NCBI GenBank assembly: GCA_025331445.1 | Contig: JAIWNE010000010.1 | Span: 1 to 64,000, forward strand | DNA from: Blakeslea trispora | Lineage: Eukaryota; Mucoromycota; Mucoromycetes; Mucorales; Choanephoraceae | Direction: 5' to 3' | DNA: 64,000 nucleotides | In this document: positions 23,591 to 35,704 of the stretch, in pieces | Layout: every line of letters begins with the position of its first letter | How positions within the stretch are numbered: the stretch's first letter is position 1 | Notes under the pieces: model-generated | What the model was told of the DNA's origin: nothing | Databases searched by the model: none | The model's input: the letters and a program-made list of their open reading frames with translations, nothing else | Position numbers and translations under genes: made by a program

Positions 23591-24011
23591 CTATTCCCCC
23601 TTTTCCTTTTTATGATACCTGACTTTTCTCTTTCTTTTCTTTAGAAAAGACATACCCCCTTCCTCTCTCTTTTTTTTTCATTTTATTCCCCCCATATAGA
23701 TTCTCACCAAAAAAAAAGCAACAACAACATACATCATTTCAATTCATGTTTATTTCTGGACATAACCAACAAGTACTGCATAAAAATTTAAAATAAACCC
23801 AAAAGCTCTTTTTTTTTTTTTCATGATTAAACTTTAGGATGAAGCACCTTCACCTTGATTTTATTCTCAGTTTAATTTTTAACAAAGAATGGCTGGATTT
23901 AAAGCTGCGGATAGCACTGGCCAATCAGGAACCATCCCATAACCTTTTCTTAAAATTTCACATTGAATGGGCCCTTTCCATCGAATTTTTTTTTTTTAAT
24001 AATAACTCATC
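23591..24011. other. Intergenic
   Basis: About 420 bases with T and A tracts; nothing else seen. Confidence 0.5.
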
Positions 24012-25487
24012 ATGACTACAGAAAACAAAAAGGCCCTTGTATTCTCTATTTTAGAATTCCTTCAAAAGTCTTGTGAAGACGGTACTATCAAGCAAGATGA
24101 TACTGAAAGTATTGAAGGTAAATATGACTTGGTGATAAGAAATACAGGGCAAACTAAATCAAGTAAAAAGTTGCTGTACAGTGTATTGGTGAAGCCTTTG
24201 GTGTAGATGCTTCTGATGAAGAACAAAAGAAGCTTTATTCTACCAAGCCTGCTAGTTTGCTTTCTATTTTCGATGTCTATTTGAACACAAAGAAATCAAC
24301 TGCTGCCAAGGTAAGAGAGAGACAGACAGAGAAAGAAATGGAAAGTATCAAACTTGACGCGTATTACTATATGATCTAGCCTAGCCCTGCTACTTCTGTG
24401 AAAGGTAAGTTTTCTTGTTTTCTTTTTGTTGAAACACGTTAAACTTATATATATATATTTTTTAGCTGTATGTTTATCACCACATTCTACACAAATCCAA
24501 GTTAATTTATCACCCGTTTCTTTTTTTTTTGGTATTAGGATGTATCTGAAGAAGACAAGAAGACAGCTGAAGAAAAGAAGGCTTTGGGTAACCGTAAGAT
24601 GAGTGAGCGTAACTACCCTGAAGCTATCAGTCTTTACACTGAAGCCATTTCTCTCGATAACCAAAATGCTGTCTATTATTCTAACCGGTAAGATAAAGAT
24701 TCATTTTGTTTTGTGTGATGTATTCAATTCCTTCTCTCTATATTATTAGTGCTGCTGCTTACAGTCAACAAGGTGACAATGAAAAGGCTGTTCAAGATGC
24801 TAAAAAGGCACTTGAAATTGACCCTAAATTCAGCAAAGCTTATAGTCGTATGGGGTAAAAAAGAGAACAAAAAAAAAGAAAGACAATGCCTGTTTCTAAA
24901 CAGTATATTCTCTAGCCATGCTTATTTCAGTTTAAACAAGTTTGATGAAGCTGTTGAGGCTTATGAAAAGGGTTTGGAAATGGATCCTAACAATGCTACC
25001 TTGAAGAGTTCTTTAGCTACAGCTAAGGCTAAGGCTAATGCTGGCAGTGTTGAACGTTCTACCACAACAACCGAATCTTCTTCCTCTTCTACTAGTGCTT
25101 CTGGTAGCTTACCTAACTTTGGTAACGGTGGTGCTGGTATGCCCGATCTCAACTCCCTGCTCAGTAACCCTGCTTTAATGAACATGGCTCAGCAAATGAT
25201 GCAATCAGGTGCTCTTGATGGCTTGATGAACAACCCCAACATTGCTCGCATGTAAGTGTTTAAAGAGAGAGAGAGAGTATCATATATTGAATGCATGTCA
25301 TTTTAGGGCCCAACAAATGATGAGTGGTAATGGTACACCTAACTTTCAAGATATGATGAATGACCCTGAAATGATGAGACTGTAAGTTTATTATTATTGT
25401 TATACATTTCTTGATCAACTCATTTTGTTTAGTGCTCGTGATGCTATGGGTGGTAATGGCCCCAACCCTGATAACAACAAGAAATAA
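24012..25487 (+). CDS. Sgt2/SGTA-like small glutamine-rich TPR co-chaperone
   Basis: Exons 24012-24117, 24171-24310, (24380-24397), 24539-24687, 24750-24854, 24916-25251, 25307-25381 and 25433-25487 give about 327 residues. The N-terminal dimerisation domain (ALVFSILEFLQKSCEDG, CIGEAFGVDAS) is followed by three TPR repeats (EEKKALGNRKMSERNYPEAI, AAAYSQQGDNEKAVQDAKKA, AYFSLNKFDEAVEAYEKGLE). The C-terminus is rich in Gly, Met, Asn and Gln (NPALMNMAQQMMQSG). This is the Sgt2/SGTA layout. In yeast Sgt2 captures tail-anchored proteins and passes them to the Get4/5-Get3 pathway and binds Hsp70/Hsp90 via TPRs. The small third exon is uncertain: using the strong donor at 24405 would break the frame, while a weak donor at 24398 or skipping the exon keeps it. 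Confidence 0.92.
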
Positions 25488-27020
25488 GCCTAAAAAAATA
25501 ATAATAAATAAAAATATGTGTATGAGTATACAGTATTAGTAACAAATGAGAAGGAGAATGGTGGGGGGGGGGGGACAGTTCAGGATGATAAAATAGGAGT
25601 TATCTGTCTATTTAGTATAACAGGAGTTACAGGTTTATTTCCCTTTGTCTTTTATTTTTATCTATTCGATTTTGAGTATCTCTCCTTAATTGTACAGATA
25701 ACATGGATAAGGTGTAGGCTGCTTTCAAACTATGTAATGACTCCTTTAAAGGATTGACCAGCAAAAATGGATCACACATTGTGGATCATAAACACATCAT
25801 TTTTCTCAAAAGAAAGCTATTATCATTATTGGTAGATATTAACTTGTATGACATTTTGTCTAGTGGCTATTTGATGACCTGCTCTAATAAGATATGAGAT
25901 TCGTAGCAAACCATCATTGTTGCTCAGGTAAAGCGGCGTGCTTCGCTGTTTAAAATACGATTTATGCATAAAACACTACAGCATTAGGTCAAGAAAAGTG
26001 AAAAAGGCAAACATTTGATTGGATGATATACAGTCTTTTGTTTTTGTGTATAAATAAAGGTACTTGGTATCTTTTTTCTGTTGCCATTTTCTTTTTGCTT
26101 CATTTGCATTGAAACAAGCCAAGATTGGTCTGTTGTTCTATGCTGAGGGTAATGTTCGAAAAGAGCAAGTACTACAGAGCATTTCTTTGCTATACTAGAT
26201 TGTGATGCGTTCACCGAAATATTTGGTTCTAACTTGTGGAATGTCTTGTGGTTATTTTACAGCATAAGAAACAATATAAACATGAGCTTCTTGGAGCTCG
26301 CACTGTATGGCATTTATTCAATTGATGCAATCGAGTGGCGTTTGGAGTGCTATTCTGTAAAATAGTACTTTATTTTGCAAAACCCAATTCACATAACGTT
26401 ATCATCTCTCTTGTAACGTTTCTTGTACAATCGAAGTTATGAAAGTACACAGAAAAGAAAAGAACCAAGTTCTATCTGGTTTGTCCTCTCAAAAGATCCT
26501 CTTTAGATAGACATTTCATAGCCATAGGACAAATCCTACAAGAACTATCGGCTTACATTGGTGCATCATTTGTTTTAGCCTTTTTTTTTCTGTTATATAT
26601 TGTACAGCTTAAACTTGAAAGAAATGCCAATTGCCTTTGATACAATATACATTGTATAATGCATTGACTCCTCCCTTGAATACGATTATTATGTGTGTAA
26701 AATGAGCCATACAAGTAATCTAAAGATATAAGCAGTCATATAACTCCAAGACTATAAATGATTAAATACAACATTGTCTTGTTGAGATGTCTGTCCACAG
26801 TGGAATGGTGGGTATACAGTTGATTCGGAGTTTATATCGTTGCACCATGACAAACACAGCCATTTTAAGCAATTTTTCACTTTCTTATTCCATCATCTTT
26901 ATACTCTTTCTTTCTCTTTCTCTCTCTCTCTCTTTTTCCTCTTTCTTTTTTTTTCTTTACTATTACTACTATTACCACCCTACAAAAACTCTCCGTTCAT
27001 TTCCTTTATTATCAGTTAAT
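25488..27020. other. Intergenic
   Basis: About 1.5 kb, no gene supported. A G run occurs at 25562-25573, and a CT-rich stretch (26894-26960) lies just before the Sla1-like start, as expected for a promoter. Confidence 0.55.
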
Positions 27021-29709
27021 ATGAAATATATAGCAATATGCAAAGCACTCTATGATTACAAAACAGCCAATCGCGAAGAGATTTCGTTCAATGCAGACGA
27101 TGTACTCTATATCCTCGACAATAGCGATCCCGGCTGGTACAAAGCACAAATAAAGACACCTCCTGACCAAGACATAGGAGCAATAGGGCTAGTTCCGAGC
27201 AATTACATAGAAAAGGTTTCTTCATGACTTTGGTATTTTTAAAAAAAAGAAAAGGAAAACTAACTTCAAAATGATAGGTTTCGCCTATCGGTACAGTCAA
27301 GGCACTTTATGACTACACTGCACAGTCTGTAGAAGAAGTATCGTTTGAAGAAAACGAACTGCTTAAACTCTATGAAAAAGATGATGTGAATTGGTACTTG
27401 GTTGAGAAGAAGAGTGGTGATATAGGTCTAGTTCCTAGTAATTATGTAGAAGAACAGACGGCTACCAATACACCATCTGCAACAGCCAAAATCGCCACGC
27501 ATGAGCCTTTAAAAAAGAAAGCAGTAGCCTTGTTTGATTTCAAGGCTGAAAGCAAAGAAGAAACGGATTTGACAGAGCACGAGCACATCTTCATCTTAGA
27601 CAGTACCAGTAGTGCAGACTGGTGGACAATTCAACATCAAGATGGCAGCTCTGGGCTTGTGCCTGCTACTTATGTACGATCGACAGACAAGGATGATTCA
27701 CAAGAAAAGCCAAAGGAGGATCAGGCAAAGGAAGTAGACAAATTGAATCACCAGAGAGAATTGGAGCAGAAGGAGCGCGATAGACAGGCAGAGATTGAAC
27801 GAAGAAGAAAGCTGCAAGAGGAGGCAAAACAGAAAGAATTAGAAGCCAAACGACAGGCTTCAATGAGCATGCGTTCACCTCAGACAGGATCACCTAAACG
27901 CAGCGACATCTCAGCTCCTCCACCACCATCATCAAGTGAACAACAAGACCCCACTAAGCCTGACTCCACTAAAGTTAGGTTATGGACCGATAGAACAGGC
28001 GCATTTAAGGTAGAAGCACAGTTTTTGTTATGCGCCAATGGAAAGATCAGGCTCTTCAAGACGAACGGTGTCAAGATTGATGTGCCTGTAGAGAAGATGT
28101 GTACTGAGGATTTGCGTTACATTGAACAAGAGACAAACTTGAAGTTGGTGGATGACCATGTACCCTTGGCTCATTTTGCTCGCTTTAGCTGGCTGGATTT
28201 CTTTAAGCGCGCCAATCTGCCTTCCAAAGCATCTACCGAGTACGCTCAGGCATTTGAGGTCAATCAGCTGACCGAAAAGGATATAGAACGGTTAACATAC
28301 AAGCAGATGAAACTACTTGGCATGACAGATCGCCATGTCCAACGTATGCAGCGTTTTATGGAAACACGTCAAGCTGAACCAGCTTCAGATGATGAAATTG
28401 CAGCAGGTCATCCCTCAAGCAAGCCGAAAATCAAAAAATCAGTGACATTTGGTGGTGTCAGCTATATTGATGATCATCCCTACAGCGACGACGAAGAAGA
28501 AGAAGGCAGTCATCAATGGCAAATACAACAGGATGAAGCATTTGCACGACAACTGCAACAGCAAGAAGACAGTGCCTCTCATGACCATGTGTCATTACGT
28601 CGTCGAGGAACCGGTAGACCTACACCAGCTCATGCTGCTCCTAGAGATATAGACTCGACTGTGTTGGCTCCACAGCATTTCCATTCTGCACCATTAGTGC
28701 CTACGGTGGCTGCACCATCGCCACCCACCCAGACGTCTGCTCAAACACTGCCCACACAAGCTTCAGCCAATACAAACAACAGTTTTGATGATGATGCCTG
28801 GGCTCCACGTGCAGGCACTTCACCTGCCATCACAGCTCCTCATCTTAACTCAGGTCCATCCTCCTCTCCTTCTTTACCTCAAAGACCTTCTCAACAGAGT
28901 TTAGTGGATCCTCAGATGGTAGCTAAATGGGGCGGAAGTCCTTCTTTGGCCTATGCCAATACACGGCCAGTTCCTCCTGTACCTGCAAAAGATGTCCCGA
29001 TGATCAATCGAAACCATGTACCTCTGAATCAACTACATCATTCATCCATGCCAAATCTACATCAGACAACAAGCCCTAGCTTACAACACAACATGGCTCC
29101 ATTGCAACATAGCAACAGTATGGCGTCACTACAACAAAGTAGTAACATCAGTCCATTGCCAGTTCAACCCCAGCCTACTTCCAATTCTGCTTATTCCTTC
29201 AATGGCTCCAATCATTTTGCACCTTCGCCTACACCTCAGCAGGCCAATATGCTTAGCCATCAATTCAGCCAGCCAATTCCACCTCAGAACACTGCTTCTG
29301 TTCCACTACAATCCGTATTGCCTACTCCACTTGTACCACAGTCTTCACCCTCATATTTACAGCCTCAAATGACAGGTGCCAATCGAAATTGGGCAAACGC
29401 AACACCAGATAACCCTTTTGGTGGAAACCAGAGTTCACCACTTGCTCAGCATCAAGTGACAAACAATCCAAATTTACAATACCAGCAGCCACAAGTTACA
29501 GGATTTACAAATCAAACTCCAATGTTGAATCAAGCAAACTCTAATTTAGGTAAAAAAAAATGATAGAATGTTTGTCTACTGTGCTAAATTGTCTTTTCAT
29601 AGGCTTTAATGATAAGTATGCTGTATTTAAGAACCTTGATACCTCTACTCCTAGTATATTCAATAGCAATAACCATCAGAATAGCAGCCAAAATAGAAAC
29701 TACTATTGA
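27021..29709 (+). CDS. Sla1-like endocytic adaptor (three SH3, SHD1, SHD2)
   Basis: Exons 27021-27215, 27278-29549 and 29603-29709 encode 857 residues. Three SH3 domains are visible: residues 1-65 (ALYDYKTANREEISF to GLVPSNYIE), ~67-125 (ALYDYTAQSVEEVSF to GLVPSNYVE) and ~145-205 (ALFDFKAESKEETDL to GLVPATYV). A charged coiled-coil-like linker follows, then the SHD1 domain (RLWTDRTGAFKVEAQFL, ~300-355) that in yeast binds NPFxD sorting signals, and the SAM-like SHD2 (FSWLDFFKRANLP to MKLLGMTDRHVQRMQ, ~365-430). The C-terminal half is Pro/Gln/Ser-rich with a DNPFGGN motif that could bind EH domains. It is shorter than yeast Sla1 and its long repeat tail is reduced. Sla1 links clathrin cargo to Las17/WASP and actin at endocytic sites. 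Confidence 0.95.
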
Positions 29710-30351
29710 GCTGTTTGATCTAATTTTTTAAAAAAACACTTTTTTCCATTCTTTTGTTTTGTTTGTTTTTGGCCAAAAATCCATACACTGCTAATGAGCG
29801 TATGTTGGCATAATTGTTTTTGTATAAAAAACTAGCCTTGAAACTTGATGGATGTTTAGACGATCAACTATTCGAGACATTTCATCAGAAACCTTTGGTA
29901 CAGATCAAACGACTACTAGATCTCTCAATAAAGAATCAACACTGTTTGCCGAGGCAGCTTTGAGATTGTAACTTTGGAAAATACAAGCTTGTTTTAGACG
30001 ACGAATAATTATTGACATTGAAAGAGGAGCTTGCAATTATTGGCAAATGTTTATAGGTTGCCTTGGTTATGTTTTCTCTTTTGCTTGTCATTAAACTTGA
30101 ATCAATAACCTCTTTCTCGGTATGTCTTCAGTTTGTAAATGAAATCTTTATAGGTGACTAAAATTGCCCAAATATTAAATCACAAAGGTGCTCAGAACAG
30201 CCAAAAAAAACAAGACTTTTGTATGGTTGAGCAATGAAAAGGCTATTTCTTTTTAAAATAACTGATTTGATGCATGTTTTACTTTTTTTTTTGGAATTGT
30301 CCCTTACAGTGTTAAATAACAAAATACAATTTATTGCAAAAAGATAGATTC
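29710..30351. other. Intergenic between convergent genes
   Basis: About 640 bases between the 3' ends of the Sla1-like and cyclophilin genes; AT-rich, no gene seen. Confidence 0.5.
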
Positions 30352-31182
30352 TTATTCCTTAAGTTCGCCAGATTCAATGATTTCGATCTTGGCGGTAGGT
30401 CTACCACTTTGAGTACCGTGTTGTTCCAAGAGTTCCAAAACATCCATACCCTCGGTAATTTGACCGAAAACAGTGTGGTTACCATCCAACCAAGGAGTTT
30501 GATCAAAAGTGATGAAGAATTGAGAACCATTGGTGTTCTAAGGAAAATATAAACAACATGTCCTAAACAACACAATAAATGAACTTACAGGACCAGCATT
30601 GGCCATGGACAAAATACCCTTTCCTTGATGCTTCAAAGTGAAGTTTTCACTATTGAAGAAGTTTCAATAAGCATGTTTCATTCTCATTATGTATAAATTC
30701 TTACTCGTTGAACTTGTGGCCATAGATAGATTCACCACCGCGACCATCACCCAAGGTAAAATCTAATGATTGAGAAATATGAAAACATTGTTCATGAAAC
30801 CAACAAAAGTTTCACCTACCACCACCTTGAGCCATGAAACCAGGAATAATACGATGGCTACGAAAATCATGAATTAGATTGCATCCTTTAAACAGATATA
30901 TCTCTTCAAACGTTGTAACTTACAAGGCGCTGTTCTTGTAGTGCAAGGGCTTACCAGACTTGCCCATACCCTTTTCACCAGTACAGAGAGCACGGAAGTT
31001 CTCAGCGGTTTTAGGGACAGTGTCAGAAAAGAGCTATTCATTGTACAATCATCGTAAGTCATATTTTCTTGACTTTTTTCATCAGAAAAATTTCATATCA
31101 ATACCTTGAATGTCATACGGCCAGAAGGCTTGCCGTTAACAGCAACATCGAAAAAGACTTTGGGAAGGTTCTTGGCGGCCAT
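30352..31182 (-). CDS. Cyclophilin-type peptidyl-prolyl isomerase, divergent-loop class
   Basis: Six exons on the minus strand: 31182-31105, 31033-30924, 30857-30820, 30762-30705, 30649-30589 and 30537-30352, giving 176 residues. The catalytic set is intact: [15 protein letters not shown] with the active-site Arg, [16 protein letters not shown] with the cyclosporin-contacting Trp, and HTVFGQI. The insertion KSGKPLHY between GEKGMG and the FHRIIP strand is the divergent loop seen in Cyp40-type and plant cytosolic cyclophilins, and it makes the protein longer than the ~165-residue CypA. No signal peptide or organelle sequence, so cytosolic or nuclear. It catalyses cis-trans isomerisation of Xaa-Pro bonds. 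Confidence 0.96.
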
Positions 31183-33021
31183 TTTTAAAAAGTAAATGAA
31201 ATGTAGAAAAAAAAAAAGAAAACTATTTTGACAAAAATCTTTTTCAAGTTTTGACATGGATTCTTTTTGAAACTCCTAAACAATAAAGCGCGTCTGAGCA
31301 TATAACATTCAAGCAAATCAAGTAAATCTTGATAGAATCCAATGACAAAGAAAAAAGCTGGATTGCGTAGAAGAGCTGACTTCAATTGTGAATTGTAATC
31401 TAGTCTTTGAAATCCAAGGACTTCTATATAATCGTTATTCAATGAGTTATTTTTCAAGTACGGGTACAACATAAGTAAACAAAAGATAGAGTATTCCTAT
31501 CGCAACCCGAAACATTTCTCTTATTTCATAATGCGTTTGTAATATTAGATAATCTCATCTCGACTGCCATCTGCCAACAGATACACAATACAATAGACTT
31601 ACGGGCCATTATGAAAATACTCTTGGAGATCACCAGTTACATAGAGTAGATTTTCTTTTTGAGACTATTGTTTGCGCCGATACATTTAATTGAGACAGGC
31701 ATACAACTTTATCATTTTCTTTACTGAAAGCTAAGGCTATACGGGAAGAGATGAACAGATGCATATATAAATAAAAGAAAACAATCAATGTGCTAGTAAG
31801 GAATCGAAACGCTTGATGTGTCCTTTTCGATCTTTGTATTTTATTTCAATATGTTTTGATGCTTCGATGATGTCTTTCATTTTGAAACAAATTTGATTAT
31901 TGACAAGGTTTGAGCTATTTCTGTTCTTCATCCTCAAAGCACCTCAATGCAACAGATTGATGTTTTAACAATCCAATGGGCAACGTTTGGTTGACTTGGT
32001 TACTGTCAGTTTAAGTGACAGAAAGATGATTGCAAGATTGCATTCATGTTCGAAGCTTAGCGATGGATATACATAGACAGCAGCAGACAAAGTACCAGCC
32101 AATACTTGAGCGCAATACTATAAGAAAAACCAAAGTCCAGCTGTGACTGATGTCATCTGGTTACAGTCTTGGTGAGCATGCCAGGTACAATTCTGTGATA
32201 AAATGTACTGATGAGAGTGACAAAGGGCTATCAGAGTATCATATAAGTTGTAAAGAGTAGAACTAAAGATGATGAGAGTAAGAGTTGTTGTGTGGTCTGG
32301 AAAGGTCATGGCTTTAATAGGTTTTAACAGAAAGCTTTAGCTCACCTATAGCAACAGATGATTATCGGTAGCAATTGAGACTAAAAGAGAGTATCAATCA
32401 AGAAGTGAGAATTCACACAAAAGAGCAAAAAAAAAGAAGATAAAGAGCAGACATAATAAGCAAACAGACTTTCTAAATCAAGGTACTTTTCGATCCTTAA
32501 GCCAATCATTCTTTTGCGATTCAATTAGCTTTTGTTGACTTGTTAAACAGACATAATCTCGAAACAGCTTTGATTTATCGCTTTATTTTAAGCTCATGTC
32601 AAAATCAACCTTAGTTGACTTTGATCAGAGAGCATGCAGTAAAACTTCTATGCTAGTTGATCTATTACCTTATAGACATCTATATATGCCTTTCATACAT
32701 AAGCCTATAGTATTCAATTATTCCGTTACTGAGCCATACGCCATCTTTAGGATAGCTACTTTCACAACAATGAATATCAATTACTTGTATAAGTTAAAGA
32801 GAGAACAGCAAGAGAGAAGACAGAAATAACAGCTACTACTGCAATAACCATAAGCAATATAAGGCTATGCAAAAGAAATGTCAACAATACAATGATCACT
32901 TAACTTTAGAAAAGCACCAACACCGTATAAACAGTTATCAAACAAACTAACATAGAAGCTCCAGACTCCTTTGGGAACAAGCACCAACCTAACCTATTCG
33001 TTCTTTTCTACCTCTATATTT
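31183..33021. other. Intergenic, about 1.8 kb
   Basis: No gene supported. Mixed AT-rich sequence; small open frames at 32118-32309 and 32596-32829 show no recognisable motif. Confidence 0.5.
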
Positions 33022-34625
33022 TTATTTTGGGCCTACTCTAGCACCTTTAGATGGCCTGCCATCATCCTCGAGCTCTGCCTCGGTACTCGACCTCTTTGAC
33101 TTCGTCAAGCCACCAGCTGCAACTACATCAAGTCTTATGCCTTTTTCAGGTCTGTCATTCCCTGTTACTTCATCGTCTTCCCGAGGCCTCTTCCTTGAGA
33201 CCTGGCTCAATTTCATCTTCCTGAGCTTCTTGACCATGGTAGCAGCATTGGTTGATAGATAGATGTCATTGCTTTCAATACCAAAGATTAAGACATCATT
33301 TAATCCAAGATTTAGCATTTTCTTAAATAATGCTTCTTTTCTGTCAGGAAACATGTGCCTTGACATGGCATGAAGTTCGATTACAAACTTCAAGACATCT
33401 TCTTTCTTTCTGATGTCTTCTTTTGCTAATTTAAACAGCTGATTTAAGAAAAAATCAGAGCTTTGTATGTATTCAAGAATCTCATTACAATTCACGAAAT
33501 ACATATTGTTCAGCATACCAATGATCTCTTTTAGTTTATAAGGGGTTGACCCCCAGCAGTTGAATTGGTTCAACAGGCTTTCGATGTATTTCAGTCTAAT
33601 TGCCTGTCTTATCTTCTGCTCAATTGCTTCGTTCTTGAACTCGACTAGCTTCTTTGCATTTTCTGCTTTTTTAAGCTGTCTTCGGTGATTGACCTTGAAG
33701 CTAGAAGATGCTGTATCAACTACAGAGTGGTTAGTTACTCTTCTTCTTTTGCTTTGCTTTACAAAGAAAATGACTTACATTCAAGTATATGGATGATGGT
33801 ATTGATATTACAATCTTGTGTAATCGTGTCAATAATCTTTTTATTCTTCAAAGCCACTAAGTATTGAATTTTGTTAGCCAAAGGAGTAATAAATGCATAC
33901 GTTAAAACACTTACGCAAAGCAAGCAAGAGGTCAAGCATATTTTGTAAGTCCATTTGATAGCTGGGATCGTTTGGATCAATAGATTGAAATAAGCATACC
34001 AATTTGTTAATACAGTCCTAGTATAAGTAGCTTTGAATTAACATAACTGTGTCCTATTTTATCTTATTCTTTTTACTTACAGTAGAATGCACAAGGGCAA
34101 TCATGTTGGCGCGTTCCTCAGCGAGACTACTCATGATCTTCTTGGTAGTTTGTTTTATGGTGGATAGCTGGAGGTCAGGCAATTCTAACGATACAGATGT
34201 ATCTTGTGGTTGATAAGATGCGCTTGTATTATTTGATTGAGAGGCTGCTTCTTCGCGTTCGTTATCTAAAAAATAAGAGTTAGTATACGCATTATAACAG
34301 AGAATAAGTCATTTTGTTTTTTATTATTTGGATTACCTTCAATTTCTTCACGGTCTTCTTCAATTTCTTCACGGTCTTCTTCAATTTCTTCACAGTCTTC
34401 TTCAATACATTGCCTAGTAACGACGGTTAAAGAAAAAGAAATGACTTTTTTTTTGTTGATATGAGGTCTTTTATAAGCTTACCAGATCTCATCATGGCCA
34501 TCAGGATTTTCAGATCTTTGTGCGGATTCTTTTCGATCTTCTTCAAATAATAATAACATTAAAAAGTTTAAAAACAAAAGAAAGACAAGTAACTGCCATT
34601 TGAGTGTGTTATGTTCTGGTATCAT
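33022..34625 (-). CDS. PP4R3/Psy2 (SMK-1)-like protein with replaced N-terminus
   Basis: Six exons on the minus strand: 34625-34483, 34413-34337, 34265-34081, 34017-33915, 33856-33779, 33710-33022, all in phase, 424 residues. From residue ~120 the order of segments parallels the SMK-1/armadillo part of the PP4 regulatory subunit 3 (Psy2): CINKLVCLFQSIDPND, KNKKIIDTITQD, SFKVNHRRQLKKAE, NMYFVNCNEILEYIQSSDFF, LNQLFKLAKEDIRKKEDVLK. The C-terminus is basic (VSRKRPREDDE...SKGARVGPK), nuclear-signal-like. The usual N-terminal EVH1/PH domain is absent. In its place are a hydrophobic stretch at residues ~10-28 (WQLLVFLLFLNFLMLLLF) and an acidic EEIEEDR repeat. The assignment is by pattern and remains tentative. 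A membrane-anchored or secretory-pathway protein is the alternative reading. Confidence 0.6.
34337..34413 (-). repeat. 21-bp tandem repeats in coding exon (EEIEEDR units)
   Basis: Three near-identical 21-bp units, the last with a one-base change, fill this small exon and encode repeated EEIEEDR/C. Such in-frame units can expand or contract by slippage. Confidence 0.85.
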
Positions 34626-35672
34626 TGTAAACTATTGGATCTGTATATGTAGGTATGTGTGTAAAATAAATATGTAATAAAGAGAGAAAGTCAAAATACA
34701 GGGCAATAAAATGAGGCTTTTTGTATAGTAAACATTCGCGTCATTTCATTGGCTCCTTTGTATGGTGACGACACAACGTATTGCTCAAGATTTATCTCTT
34801 GACTTCTGTCTCTCTTTCTTTGCATAGCTGATACAATGAAGAATGAAAGGAATCGACAATATGCGAAAGACTTGTTTTATTATGCAGCTAACGACTTTGG
34901 ATATAGAACTCCTCTACAATTGCAGTAACACATAGCCAACACCAAAATCATGAAATTATGCGGAGCAAGAAAAGAAAAAAAAAGGTACTTCTAGCCGAAA
35001 CCTCGTTATGTTCAAAGATGAATAAAATCACAGTAAGAATAAACAACACAAGACAAGTCAATCATGTCTGTCCCTGCGACAAATATGTTCAATCTCAAAG
35101 AGATTTTTAGTGACTTGTTTGCTTTCTGAAGTCTTTTCGAATGTCATCTTTTAAGCTTATCTGACTTGTTGGACAAGTATCACTGCAAATTAAAGAGGAG
35201 TTTGGCTGTCACAATCAAAAATACAGGAGAGTGAATGTCGGCATGAAATAGCATGGCATCTCTTAGTTTGTTTACTTCTCAACGCCCTCTAATTTACTGA
35301 TCCTATTGGTTATCACATGTTTTTCTTTTCTTTTTACTGATATATAAGTGAATGGAGAGATGCCAGGCTCTGATTGGATGACTGGCTTTTTTTTTCAGTG
35401 TGTATTTGAAGTAAACAGAACGTAATGATCATTTTCTCCCTCTTTTTTTTCTCTCTCGCTTTATCAAAGTCAAATCAACTACATCTTGAAACTTTGTCAC
35501 CCAGACAGCCTCAAAGCCAAGTAACAAAATACTCGTCTTTAATAATGCTGTTATCTAACTTGCTTTGTCGTGTATAGCCTAAAAATCTGCAATCTACGCA
35601 AGTCTATTATTGCACCAAGAGCAAAAAAAAACGTTATCTACAAAAAAGAAGAAAATACGCGTGCCTTTACAT
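34626..35672. other. Intergenic
   Basis: No gene supported; AT-rich with a pyrimidine tract at 35434-35462. Confidence 0.45.
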
Positions 35673-35704
35673 CTACAAAACTACAAAACTACAAAACTAC
35701 AAAT
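35673..35704. repeat. 8-bp tandem repeat, four copies
   Basis: Unit ctacaaaa repeated four times, the last with one change (ctacaaat). Confidence 0.9.

Noticed and set aside
30312..30575. Minus-strand 87-codon frame over the last cyclophilin exon
   Set aside because: Wrong frame; the cyclophilin reading is continuous with catalytic motifs.
34483..34625. First exon of the Psy2-like gene as a cleaved signal peptide (SIL1-like ER protein)
   Set aside because: The hydrophobic segment is compatible, but the rest matches the SMK-1/armadillo order and ends in a basic nuclear-type tail, with no ER-retention signal. Kept as an alternative only.
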